Assembly: GCA_018401565.1 (NCBI GenBank)
Contig: JAGYKS010000031.1
Location: forward strand, 372,001 to 436,000
DNA: 64,000 nucleotides
Source of the DNA: Acidimicrobiales bacterium
GTDB taxonomy: Bacteria > Actinomycetota > Acidimicrobiia > Acidimicrobiales > Acidimicrobilacustridaceae
Direction: 5' to 3'
Part shown: piece by piece, positions 20,315 to 30,072 of the stretch
How positions within the stretch are numbered: position 1 is the stretch's first letter
Layout: each line of letters starts with the position of its first letter
The notes under the pieces: model-generated
Seen by the model: only the letters and a program-made list of their open reading frames with translations
Told to the model about the DNA's origin: nothing
The model's database searches: none
Position numbers and translations under genes: made by a program

Positions 20315-20335
20315 GTCACACCACTTGTGGTGACG
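20315..20335. promoter_or_regulatory. Inverted repeat in the infA leader (possible operator)
   Basis: CACCAC-TT-GTGGTG is a perfect palindrome at 20319-20332. Allowing a 2-base bulge, the arms extend to CGTCA..CCAC/GTGG..TGACG. It lies about 65-85 bp upstream of the infA start, inside the A+T-rich leader, where a repressor or activator could act. No family is recognised. Confidence 0.4.
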
Positions 20336-20400
20336 GAATACCCCGCTTTCTCTCATGTTGTGAGAAACTGAAGATTCACAGTCAGCTACCCAAGGAAGTC

Positions 20401-20625
20401 ATGCCAACAGCCAGCTCAGATGTCATCGTTTTCCAAGGGGTCGTTACCGAGGCCCTGCGCTCGAGCCACTTCAAGGTGAAGCTCGACAATGACCACGAGG
20501 TTCTTGCCCATCTGTCGGGAAAGATGCGACGGGCCCGAATCCGTGTCCTCATCGGCGACCGCGTGCAGGTGGAGCTCTCTCCCTACGACCTCACCCGCGG
20601 CCGTCTGGTCTACCGCTGGAAGTGA
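20401..20625 (+). CDS. infA: Translation initiation factor IF-1
   Basis: 74 residues, full length for IF-1: an S1/OB-fold protein that binds the 30S A site with IF-2 and IF-3. Motifs are [37 protein letters not shown] and [26 protein letters not shown] stands about 8 bases before ATG 20401. It stands alone, without rpmJ or rpsM downstream, unlike the usual actinobacterial infA-rpmJ-rpsM order. It may therefore be an isolated or second infA copy. Confidence 0.95.
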   Translation: MPTASSDVIVFQGVVTEALRSSHFKVKLDNDHEVLAHLSGKMRRARIRVLIGDRVQVELSPYDLTRGRLVYRWK

Positions 20626-20706
20626 CCTGACCGTCGACCACGACACCGGGATGCCCCGGTGGTCTGGTTTACCTGCAGGGTCCACGAACGCCTCCGAGGC
20701 ATCTGC

Positions 20707-22910
20707 GTGAGTTCCCACGAGCCAGCAGAGCCGCTTGGCGAGGCCAACCCGCCGCTGGCGAGGCCAGCCCGCCGCTTGGCGAGGCCAACCCGCCTCCCGA
20801 CGTCCCCACCGACGAGCTCGGTGCCCGGACGCTGCTGGCTGCGGTGGTGGCCGACTCCGGCGGCGAGCATCGCCCCGGCCAAGAAGACATGTGCGCCGCC
20901 GTGGCGTCGGCGCTGCGCCGTCGCCACCACCTCATCGTGGAGGCACCCACCGGTATCGGCAAGAGCTACGCCATAGCTGTGGCCGTGGCCGACTGGCTGG
21001 TGGCCCGACGCGACGACGGCACGTCGGCCAGCGCTGAACGACGGACACGACTCCCCAACGGTTGTGGCCGGTGGCATCGACGCAGCTGATGACGACAGCA
21101 CCTCACCACCGCGGGTGGTCATTGCCACCGCCACCAAGGCGCTGCAGGACCAACTGGTGGATATCGATCTTCCCACCGTGTCAGCCGCCGCCGGCAGCAG
21201 GGGGCGGGGTTCAACTTCGCCGTGCTCAAGGGCCGGAGCAATTACCTGTGCCTGTCCCGGGCCGCCGAAGCCACAGGCGCATTGCTGGCCGACGACCGGG
21301 ACCTGGCCGCCGCCATGGTGGCGGCCGCAGACCGGGCCGACGACGGTGAGCGCTCCCGTCTGCCAGCCACCGACGACGCCAACTGGCGCATGCTGTCGGT
21401 CAGTGCCGAAGAATGCCCCGGGGCCCGGTCGTGCAGTTTCGGCGAGCAGTGCTGGGCTGAGGCAGCCCGGACCCGGTGTGCCGCAGCCGACGTGGTGGTG
21501 GTCAATTCGGCGCTGTACGCCGCCCACCTGCTGAGCGAGGGGGCGGTACTTGTGGATCACGACGCCGTCGTGGTCGACGAGGCCCACGCCCTGGCCGACA
21601 TCCTCATCGATGCCGCCTCGGTGCGGGTGAGTGCCGGGCGACTGCGCGCCATCGAGCGCACCACGCGCACCTGGGGCGGCAACGGCGCCGGCGATCGGCT
21701 GTTGCGGGCCGCCGACGGATTGCGCACCGTGCTCGAGGGCCGGGAGAGCGAACTGGATCCCACCACCGGTGACCTGGCCGTGTATCTGGCCGACGCCAGA
21801 GGCGCAGCGCGTGAGATTGCCCGGGCCGCCACCACCGACCCATCCCCGCCCAAAGCCGCCATCGCCTCACGGTCCAAAGCGGGCGCCAAGGGCAAAGCAG
21901 GCGCCAAGGGTAAAGCAGGCGCGCAACCATCCGGCGGTACCAGTGATCCTGGCGGCGCAGATCCCGCCCTGCAGGCCGCCAGCGCCGCCAACCACCTTGC
22001 CGACGACCTCGCCTTGTTGCTCGAAGGTGACGACCTCGAACGGGTGGTGTGGTCCGACGGCGACGGTCACCTGCAGTGCGCACCGGTGGAGGCCGACGAA
22101 CTGGGACGGCGCCGGTTGTGGCCCGGTCGCACCGTGGTGTGCACCTCAGCCACCTTGCGCGGCGCCGACGTCGCCGGCCGGCCGAGTTTCGCCCCGGTGA
22201 TGGCAGCTCTGGGAGCGCCAGCGAGCACCCGCACCCTTGCCGTGGACTCCCCGTTCGACCATCGCACCCAGGGCATGTTGTACGTGCCAAAGGGTCGCAT
22301 CGCGTCGCCACGCCAACCCGGCTGGGCCGACGGCGTGGCCAGTGAACTGGCGCTGCTGGCCACCGCCGCCCAGGGTCGCACCCTTGCGCTGTTCACCTCG
22401 CGGGCCGCCACCGAGGCCGCCGCCGCCGCCCTGCGCGCCCATTTCTCAGGATCTGATGCCGGGGTGGGGGCGGGCATCGAGGTGTTCACCCAGTGGGACG
22501 CCCCGCGCCAACGGCTGGTGGACGCCATGATCCAGCGCCGCCGGGTGGTGGTGTGTGCCACCCGCTCGTTTTGGACCGGCATCGACATCCCCGGCGACGC
22601 CTGTGTGGTCGTGGCCATCGACCGCATCCCGTTTCCCCGGCCCGACGACCCTCTCATGGCGGCGCGCCGGCGTGCGGCCGAGGCCCGGGGCCACGACCCG
22701 TTTCTCACCGTGGACGTGCCCGCTGCCGCCATACAACTCGCCCAGGGCGTCGGCCGGCTGATCCGGTCGGGAACCGACCGGGGTGTGGTCGCAGTGCTCG
22801 ACACCCGGCTGGCCACAGCCCGGTGGAGGGGCCACATCCTGGCCGCCCTGCCCGACCTGCGTCGCAGCATCGACCCCGCCGAGGCTGCCGCCCTGCTGGC
22901 AGACGCCTGA
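20707..22910 (+). CDS. dinG: DinG/XPD-type ATP-dependent helicase, three frameshifts
   Basis: Superfamily-2 iron-sulphur helicase of about 735 residues. Order of motifs: RPGQEDMCAAV (Q motif), APTGIGKSYA (Walker A), ATATKALQDQL, VLKGRSNYLC with cysteines in EECPGARSC and GEQCWAEAARTRC (likely 4Fe-4S ligands), VVVDEAHAL (Walker B), VVCTSATLRGADVAG, ATRSFWTGIDIPGD and QGVGRLIRSG (motif VI). It unwinds DNA 5'-3' in repair or R-loop clearance. The frame changes inside the 5' repeat array (20752-20771) and near 21040 and 21200. Restoring the T missing from the middle repeat copy reconnects the GTG start at 20707 (VSSHEPAEPLGEANP) to the helicase. An internal AKGKAG repeat lies near 21885-21925. 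Confidence 0.85.
20731..20792 (+). repeat. 21-bp tandem array at the 5' end of dinG
   Basis: Three copies of CCGCTTGGCGAGGCCAACCCG (21, 20 and 21 bp). It codes for a PPLGEAN heptad when in frame; the middle copy lacks one T and so breaks the frame. Confidence 0.85.
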
Positions 22911-23006
22911 GCGCCGCTAGCGTCACCTCCATGAGCGCGCCATCACCGCACCAGCGGCGCCACGTCAGCCGGGGCTCGTGGTCGGCGGAGGTGGTGTCGT
23001 TCGTCC

Positions 23007-24484
23007 TCAGTCGGTTGGCAGGGCCGACAGCAGCTGTTGGCGCTGGGCCTGACGGCGACGCAGCCGCACCACCTGATCACCAAGGTCACGGGCCTGACCG
23101 ATAACGCGACCGGCAAGTTCCTCAACCCACGGATCGCCAAACACCCACGCCGAATCGTCGACATCGGGTTCGGCCAGCCATTGCAGGACCAGCGCATCGC
23201 CGAGCTGACCGTAAGCGGGGATGACGGCGGCATAGCCCAGACTCAACGACTCCAACCCCTGCTCCCAGTGACGCCAACGCCGGCTGGTTGGCCGGCAGGT
23301 ACACCACGATCTGCTCGGCCCCGGCGCGCCGCAGCGCCCCCAGGGTGTCGTCGATCACGTCAACCAGGTCGGTTCCGACCGTGGTGACCTGCACCGACCC
23401 GGCCCGGTTCACCGAGTCGTACGACGAGCCCAGCACCGACACCGGCGGGTGGTCGGTGGCCACGCGGGCCGCCCCCAACTCCCGGGGCCAGTCGGCGTGG
23501 TCGAGCACGTCACGGACGAAGGATTCGTACACCCCGGGGATCCACATGGTGGCTGGTTCCAGCGGGACCAGCGGGCTGTACATGAGTGTGACCGACACCC
23601 GCTCGCTCAGCGACGCCGTCGGTGATGCCGATCTGCTCCAGCGGTTTGCCGGCGTGCAGGATCAGGCCCACCAGCGCCGCCCCTTCGCGCAAGGCGATGC
23701 GCTGGGTGGCGGGATGGGTCAGCACCGGTTCGCGCAACCTGCCGTGCACCCCGTTGTCCATCAGCCGCTGAAGCAGCCGATCACCGAGTTGGGCAGCCAG
23801 GCCGCGACCCCGGTAGCGGGGGTCGGTGACGGTGACCCCGGTTTCCACCACCCCGTCGGCCACCACCACCGCACCCCAGTGAGCGGCCATCTCCCCGTCG
23901 GCGGCCATGGCCACTTCACCGATGCGCCGGCCCGACTCGATGGCAGCGGTCACCCGGTCGGGGAAGTACATGTCGGCGTTGGGGTAGGTCCAGCCGTAAC
24001 AGCGATAGATGCAGCGGGTGAGCGCCGGGGCGTCACCGGGTTCGAGCGCCCGGACGGTGACCGGTGCGTCCACCGCCGGAGCGTCGTCGGCCACCACCTC
24101 GAGGTCGGTGTCGTCGAGCAAACGCACGTGGGCGGGAAGCGGCACCCGCACCACGGTCACGTTGCCACTGCCATCGGTGCCGCCGTCGGCCCCGGTGGCA
24201 AAGCCGGCGTCGACCAGCGCCAGCACCTCGGTGGGGGGCCCGGCGACCGGCTCGCCGGTGTCACGCAGCCGCATCACCAACTCGGTGCCGTCAACTTCCA
24301 CGGTGAGGGTCACCTCGGCAGTGTCGCCATGCAACGACGACCGGCGTTGGGCGTCAGTGGCCAGCACCCGCACGGCCAGGGCTGCCACCTCTGCTCCACC
24401 TCCGAGGTGGGTGGCTGCCGACGCCGCCGTGCTGGCCAGCACGGCGATGCCAGCGGCGTCGACGGGGGCGGTGGCGGTGATCAT
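23007..24484 (-). CDS. ATPase-like/GNAT/GNAT-like fusion protein, copy A, two frameshifts
   Basis: About 490 residues in three blocks. Residues 1-150 resemble an anti-sigma/GHKL ATPase half (VTLTVEVDGTELVMRLRDTGEPV, then GGTDGSGNVTVVRVPLPAH), with the DxGxP and glycine-lid elements but no clear N-box. Residues 155-310 are a GNAT acetyltransferase (VTVRALEPGDAPALTRCIYR, then VTDPRYRGRGLAAQL, the acetyl-CoA loop). Residues 320-490 look like a second, degenerate GNAT half (VVYLPANQPALASLG, then GYAAVIPAYGQLGDALVLQW). Frame changes near 23610 and 23280. It is a paralogue of the gene at 25136-26661, with which it matches block for block. Substrate and partner unknown; ATP-binding-plus-GNAT fusions are known but not well characterised. 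Confidence 0.7.
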
Positions 24485-24547
24485 GGTCGGACCGGGCACA
24501 AGACGTGGGGCATTGGCGGATCGTACCAAGCACCCTGACCGTGCGGG

Positions 24548-25033
24548 TCAGATGCGAAGTGGGCATGACGTGTGCACGTCGAACACGGTCTGCATACGTC
24601 CCAACGCCAACCAGGATCCCACCATGATGCCCATGGCATGCAGCTGGTCATCGGTGAAGTACTGCCGGGCATGAGCGAACCACGCATCATCAAGAGCGAG
24701 GTGGTCCAAGGCGAACAACTCGGCAAACGACACGGCCATCCGCTCGGCGTCACTGAAACCCGGCCAGGTGGACCACGCCGCCACATTGGCGTAATCGTCT
24801 TCTGTGGGCACGACAGCATCGGGGTCAGCCACCCGGGTGTCGAGGCATACCTCGCAATGGTTGATGGCTGCGATCCGCATGCGCATGAGTTCCCTGGTGC
24901 GCAGGTCCACCACCTCGCTGTCGTACACCGCAGCACTCAACCCGGCTGCCGCTGCACTCAGCAGGGGGTTCACCGACCAAAACCCGATGAGCTCATCGCT
25001 GCCGTCACTGCCGGGGAGTTGGATACGAGCCAT
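24548..25033 (-). CDS. Carboxymuconolactone decarboxylase/AhpD-like protein
   Basis: 161 residues, helical, with ELMRMRIAAINHCEVCLDTR: the CxxC and following residues of the AhpD-like family, which includes peroxidase-reducing disulphide proteins and lactone decarboxylases. The later FAELFALDHLALDDAWF and MGIMVGSWLALGRM fit the two-repeat helical fold. It lies between the two paralogous ATPase-like/GNAT fusions, in the same direction as copy A. A redox role is inferred from the CxxC only. Confidence 0.8.
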   Translation of the reverse strand: MARIQLPGSDGSDELIGFWSVNPLLSAAAAGLSAAVYDSEVVDLRTRELMRMRIAAINHCEVCLDTRVADPDAVVPTEDDYANVAAWSTWPGFSDAERMAVSFAELFALDHLALDDAWFAHARQYFTDDQLHAMGIMVGSWLALGRMQTVFDVHTSCPLRI

Positions 25034-25135
25034 AACTTCACGCTAGCGAGCACAACCCACCCTCGCTTGGTGGTGTGCACTGCCCGGCGTGCCGGGTGAG
25101 TAGGTTGACCCACACGCCGCGCACCGGAGGCCTTC

Positions 25136-26661
25136 ATGGACAGCACCTCGTCACCCAACAACCCCACGCCGCTGGTCACCACGACCACCCTGGCCGACCA
25201 CGCCGGCATCACGCTGCTGGCCGACACGGCGCGCTCGGTGGTGACCCAGCACGCAGGGGGTGCCGAAGTGGCGGCATTGCTGGTGCGCCTGCTGGGTGAG
25301 GACGCCCGGAAGCGATCGGGCATTGACGGCGATGCTGCCACCGTGACCCTGACCATCACCGTGGACGGCACCGAACTGGCCCTGCAACTCCGTGACACCG
25401 GTGAGCCGGTGGGCGGCCCACCCACCGACGTGCTGGCGCTGGTGGACCTTGGCATGGCCAGCAGTGCCGACGGCGGCACCGACGGCAAGGGGAACGTGGT
25501 GGTGGCCAGGGTGCCGTTGCCGTCCCATGGTCGCCTGTTGGACGACACCGACCTCGAGATCGTCGCTGACGACGCCCCGCTCATCGACGCACCGGTCACC
25601 ATCCGAGCCCTCGGAGCCCGACGACGCCGCCGCCCTCACCCGGTGCGTGTACCGCTGTTACGGATGGACCTACCCCTACGCCGAGATGTACTTCCCCGAC
25701 CAGCTGGCCGCAGCCATCGCCAATGGCACCCGGGCGGGCAACGTGGCCGTGGACGCCGACGGCGAGGTGGTGTGCCACATGGGCACCGTGGTGCTGGCCG
25801 ACGGCGTGGTCATGGCCGGAGGCGGCATCACCGACCCCCGCTATCGCCGCCGCGGTCTGCTGGCAGAGCTGGGCGGCAGGTTCTACCAGTGGATCGGTTC
25901 GTCGGGAACGAAGGTTTACCTCAGCGAGCCTGTGCTCACCCATGCCATCACGCAAAAGATGTCGCTGGCCGGCCCCAGCAGCCTCGCCGGGCTGTACCTG
26001 AACGTCCGGGGCCCGCTGCAGCAGGTCGACTTCACCGACGGCATGCTCGATCGCCGCAGTTCGCTGCTGGTCACCCATTGCGCCGCCGTGCCGCTGGAAC
26101 CGGCCACGTTGTGGGTCCCGGCGCTGTACGAGCCGTTGGTGCGTCACCTGCTCGATGGGGCCGACTGGCCCCGCGACATCGGGTCGACCCGCGGCACTCC
26201 CCAATGCCCGGACACGTCCACGTCGTCGTTGTCGTACGACTCGCTCAATCAGGTTGGCGCCATCAAGGTCACCACCGTGGGCCACGACCTTGCCGACGTC
26301 GTCGACGACGGACTCGCAGCTGCGCACCGCCGGTGCCGAGATGGTGCGGGTGTACCTGCCGGCAAACCAGCCGGCCCTGGCATCGCTGGGAGCGGGGCTG
26401 GGATCGTTGCGCCTCGGCTTCGCCGCCCTGCTGCCGGCGTTCGGGGAACTGGGTGACGCCCTGGTCCTGCAATGGGTGCGCAACCCCGACATCGACGACT
26501 CCCCGTGGGTCTACGGCGACCCGAGCATTGAGACCCTGGCCCACCTGATCATGGCCCAGGCCCGCGAGCTCGGTGATGCCGCCACTGCGATGCGACGCCG
26601 TCAGGCCCGACGCCAACAGCTGTTTGCCGCCCTGCCAACCGACGACGGGCCCGCAGGCTGA
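25136..26661 (+). CDS. ATPase-like/GNAT/GNAT-like fusion protein, copy B, two frameshifts
   Basis: Paralogue of the 23007-24484 gene, about 505 residues with the same three blocks. First, a GHKL-like N-terminal domain (TITVDGTELALQLRDTGEPV, GGTDGKGNVVVARVPLPSH). Second, a GNAT domain (EPDDAAALTRCVYRCYGWTY, ITDPRYRRRGLLAELGG). Third, a C-terminal GNAT-like half (VRVYLPANQPALASLGAG, LRLGFAALLPAFGELGDALV). The frame changes near 25615 and 26325. The stop codon is embedded in a 17-bp tandem array. The two copies diverge mainly at the N-terminal tail and in acyl-binding segments, suggesting related but distinct substrates. Confidence 0.7.
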
Positions 26662-26697
26662 ACGGGCCCGCAGGCTGAACGGGCCCGCACGCTGAAC
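26647..26697 (+). repeat. 17-bp array with a stop codon in each copy (all three frames)
   Basis: Three copies of GGGCCCGCAGGCTGAAC. The TGA in the first copy (26659-26661) is the gene's stop. The next two TGAs follow at 17-bp steps (26676, 26693), so they fall in the other two frames. Confidence 0.9.
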
Positions 26698-26728
26698 GCA
26701 TCCGCCCACTGGTGATGCGCTCAGGCGC

Positions 26729-26965
26729 TCACACCGCAGTGGTGACCAGCACCACCAAAAACCAGATGATGAAGGCCAGCAACCCCAGCAACACCACCAG
26801 CTTGATCAACAGCCACACCAGCTGAACACAGCCTGAGGCCAGCGCCACGGCGCCGCCGTCGGGGGTGGTCGTGCCTCCGGCACCGTCTGGCGGCGACACT
26901 CCCGGGAGGTAGTGCACGACATCGTCACCCTGGGTACCTCGACCGGTGGGTGGTTCCTCGTCCAT
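26729..26965 (-). CDS. Small membrane protein, 78 residues
   Basis: An acidic/Gly-Pro-rich N-terminal half (MDEEPPTGRGTQGDDVVHYL) is followed by one long hydrophobic helix at the C-terminus (LVWLLIKLVVLLGLLAFIIW). This would be a tail-anchored or N-in single-pass protein. ATG at 26965 has AGGAA about 8 bases upstream. No family is recognised. Confidence 0.6.
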   Translation of the reverse strand: MDEEPPTGRGTQGDDVVHYLPGVSPPDGAGGTTTPDGGAVALASGCVQLVWLLIKLVVLLGLLAFIIWFLVVLVTTAV

Positions 26966-27167
26966 GTGGAGTTCCTGGCCTCGGGGTGGTCTGGGCGTCG
27001 GGGCGGTCTGGGCGGTGGGGCGGTCTGGTGTCACAAGGCCAGTACGACCTTGCCGTGACATGCCATTCCCGATACGTGTGCCCGGGATCGGCTGCAGACG
27101 AACAGGCCCCTCGATGATCCATCCCGGTCCCACTTCACCAGTGACCAACCTCACCGGAGACGTACTG

Positions 27168-27226
27168 CACCAGCGGTCTAATTCACCAGCGGTTTAGTTC
27201 ACCAGCGATTTAGTTCACCAGCGGGT
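27168..27226 (-). repeat. 16-bp array with a stop codon in each of three frames
   Basis: Four copies of a CGCTGGTGAAYTAR-type 16-bp unit on the minus strand. The first TAA (27210-27212) ends the acyl-CoA dehydrogenase. TAA at 27194-27196 and TAG at 27178-27180 follow at exact 16-bp steps, covering all frames. Confidence 0.9.
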
Positions 27227-29369
27227 CGCGGGGCAGACCCAGGATGCGCTCGGCGATCTGGTTGCGCTTGATCTCAGACGTGCCACCGGCGATCGACATG
27301 GCCCGGTGCATCAGCACGATCAGGTTCCCGAAGGCGCTGGGGCCGTCGTTGAAGGCAGCGTCGGTTCCGTTGAGGTCAGTCAGGATGGCGGCGGCCTCGT
27401 GACCCATCTCCGACAGCACCAGCTTGGTGATGTTGCCTTCGGGACCCGGTGCACCGCCGGCAACGGCCCGGTTGGCGCTGCGGATGTTGAGCAGGGTCAT
27501 CGACTCGTGGCCGGCCATGTAGGTGCCCACCCGGGCGGCGCCACCGGCCAGACGCTCGGGATGAACGTCGAACGGGGCCAGGATCATCGACCCCGGGATG
27601 GACAGCGCACCCTGACCGCCACCGATGCTCACGCTCTCGTTGCCCAGCGTGGCCCGAGCCACCGTCCAGCCGGCGTCGACCGGGCCCACCACGTCGTCGT
27701 CGGGGACGAACACGTCGGTGAAGAACACCTCGTTGAACTCGGACTGCCCGTTGGTCATGCGCAGCGGCCGGATCTCGATGCCCTCGGCGTCCATGTCCAG
27801 CACCACCGTGGTGATGCCCTGATGCTTGGGAACGTCGGGGTTGGTGCGCACGGTGGCGAACCCCTTGCCGGCCACATGGGCGCCGCTGGTCCACACCTTC
27901 TGGCCGTTGATGAGCCAGCCACCGTCCACCCGGGTGGCCTTGGTGGTGACCCCGGCAGCATCAGACCCGGCATCGGGTTCGCTGAACAGCTGGCACCAGA
28001 TCACCTCCTGGCTCAGCGCCGACGGCACCCACCGGGCCACCTGGTCGTCGGTGCCGTACTGGATGAGCGTGAGGATCACCCAGCCGGTGATGCCATACGA
28101 CGGCTTCGACACTCCCGCCGCCCCGAACTCCTGCTCGATCACCAGCTGCTCGATGGCGCCGGCACCACGACCCCACGGGGTGGGCCAGTGCGGCATCACG
28201 TACCCGGTCTCGATGAGCCGGTCGCGCTGGGCGGCAGCGTCGAGCCCAGCCAGCCCGGCGGCGAACTCGCGCACCTCGTCACGGATCACCTCGGCCTCGG
28301 GCGGAAGGTCCACCGAACGGGCCCGGGTCACACCCGAGCGGGCCAGATCGGTGATGTCCACGGCGGCGGCGTCGGCGTCGAGCAGACCCAACAGGGTCGT
28401 TGCCCGGCGCAGGTAGATGTGGGCGTCGTGCTCCCAGGTGAAACCGATGCCGCCATGCACCTGAATGTTCAAATTGGCGCACAGGTCGGCGGCCGGACCG
28501 GCCATGGTGGCGGCCACCGCCGAAGCGTAGGTGAACTGGTCACCGCCGTCCGGCTGCAGCCCGGGCGGCGTCCCACACTGCTGCGGTGGCCAGTTCGGTG
28601 GCCACCAGCATGTTGGCGCAATGGTGCTTCACGGCCTGGAACATGGCGATGGGCCGGCCGAACTGCTCACGCACCTTGGCGTAGGCGGCGGCCTGATCGG
28701 TGCACTCACGGGCGATGCCCACGGCCTCAGCCGACAGAACCACCCGTGACATGTTTCGCAACGCCACCGCGGCACCCGACACCGAACAGTGACCGGGGCA
28801 CCGTCGAGGGTGACGCGAGCCGACCGCCGGGTGGGGTCCAGGCTAGACGGCGTCGTGAGGGTCACGCCCGGACCACCCAGGTCCACAACGGCAACGTCGT
28901 CGCCGACAGCCACCAGCATCACCGATGCCAGCCCGCCACCCAGCACGGTGCCTGCCGACCCCGACGCCACACCGTCGGTGACCACCACGGTGCCGCCCAG
29001 GCCCACAGCCCCAACGACCGAGCCGTCGGCCAGACCAGGCAGATAACGCGACGCCACGTCGGCGTCACCGGCAGCCACCAGCGTGGCGCTGGCAATCACC
29101 GTGGGCACAAACGGCCCCGGGGTCAGCGCCCGGCCCATGGCCTCGACCACCACCACCAGTTCGGCGATGCCGTACCCCGACCCCCCGTTCGCCTCGGGAA
29201 TGTGCAGACCCAGCCAACCCAACGAGGCCAGGTCGTCCCACAGCGCTGGCATGGGCTCGTCAGGGGCCTCCAGCAGGGCGCGGGCTGCGGCCAGCGACCC
29301 GCGACTGGCCAGGAAGTCGGCTGCGGTGTCGGCGAGGGCGGTGTGGTCTTCGGTGATGGCAATGGACAT
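27210..29369 (-). CDS. Fused two-domain acyl-CoA dehydrogenase (FadE34-like), two frameshifts
   Basis: About 720 residues made of two acyl-CoA dehydrogenase units in tandem. Unit 1 (about 1-350): LGWLGLHIPEANGGSGYG, YAKVREQFGRPIAMFQAVKH and QVHGGIGFTWEHDAHIYLRR. Unit 2 (about 360-720): WGRGAGAIEQLVIEQEFGAAG, WCQLFSEPDAGSDAA, INGQKVWTSGAH and GGTSEIKRNQIAERILGLPR. Such fusions (FadE34/ChsE3 in mycobacteria) mimic the alpha2beta2 ChsE enzymes that dehydrogenate steroid side-chain CoA thioesters with FAD; a steroid or other bulky acyl-CoA is a reasonable but unproven substrate. Frames change near 28790 and 28535. ATG at 29369 fits the family start. Confidence 0.85.
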
Positions 29370-29610
29370 GGGCAGCAACGTACCCGAGTTCGCCAGGACG
29401 GGCACGGCCGGACTCCCGATGACGCTGGGCCACCGCTCCCAACATCACACTGGCGTGGTCGCCGGCACGCTGTGGCATCGTCGAACCGGTGAAGTGTCTG
29501 TTGCACATCGGGACCCACATCGTGGGAACCACCTCCCGGACATGGAACGGATCGGGGGTCAGGGGCCCAGCGGCGTTGAGCGCCTCATCCAGCGGGTGAA
29601 TACTGGGGCC

Positions 29611-30048
29611 ATGGACGACGCCACTGCCATCACCAACCTGCTGTACCGCTACGCCGAGGCCATGGACGCCGGCGACTTCGTGGCCGCCACCGACCTGTTC
29701 GCCCATGCCCGCCTCACCCTGGCCGACGGCGTGCACACCGACGCCACCGGCATGCTGGCACTGCTCAACGACATCGTGATCGTGTATCCCGACGGCACAC
29801 CACGCACCCGCCACGTGGTCACCAACCCCATCATCGATATCGACGAGGCCTCAGGTACCGCCACTGCCCGATCCAGCTACACCGTGATGCAGCAGGTGGG
29901 TGATGGGCCGCTGCACGCCATTGTCGTTGGTCGGTATCACGACCGTTTCGGGTACATCGATGATGCCTGGCGGTTCACCGAGCGGGACTACTCGCTGGTG
30001 GACCTCACCGGTGACACCAGCGGGCATCTGCGCATGGCCCTCGGGTGA
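29611..30048 (+). CDS. SnoaL-like (NTF2-fold) protein
   Basis: 145 residues. AITNLLYRYAEAMDAGDF at the N-terminus and TRHVVTNPIIDIDEASGTAT plus GRYHDRFGYIDDAWRFTER match the SnoaL_4/NTF2-like cone-shaped fold. Members are small isomerases, dehydratases or dioxygenase beta-like subunits. The pocket residues Tyr, Asp and His are typical, but the reaction is unknown. It is divergent from the FadE34-like gene with 241 bp between them, so it could take part in the same acyl/steroid pathway. Confidence 0.8.
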   Translation: MDDATAITNLLYRYAEAMDAGDFVAATDLFAHARLTLADGVHTDATGMLALLNDIVIVYPDGTPRTRHVVTNPIIDIDEASGTATARSSYTVMQQVGDGPLHAIVVGRYHDRFGYIDDAWRFTERDYSLVDLTGDTSGHLRMALG

Positions 30049-30072
30049 GGTGCGCCAACTAGCCTTGCGGCG

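Larger units (their letters stand above)
20048..20400. other. Divergent intergenic region upstream of glucosaminidase and infA
   Basis: 353 bases with no credible gene. It holds the 18-bp array at 20095-20143 and, from about 20284 to 20400, a markedly A+T-richer stretch (TTTGAATATTTATCATC) with inverted repeats. This looks like the promoter/leader region of infA. A short hairpin TCTCA-TGTTG-TGAGA lies about 35 bp before the infA start. Confidence 0.55.

Noticed and set aside
26647-27226. Possible CRISPR or integration-site repeats
   Set aside because: Copies are directly adjacent with no spacers, the two arrays are unrelated in sequence, and no cas, integrase or tRNA gene is near.
27306-29492. 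728-codon open frame on the plus strand
   Set aside because: It is antisense to the acyl-CoA dehydrogenase, which has every family motif; the frame is His/Gly/Pro-rich and is a G+C-bias shadow.
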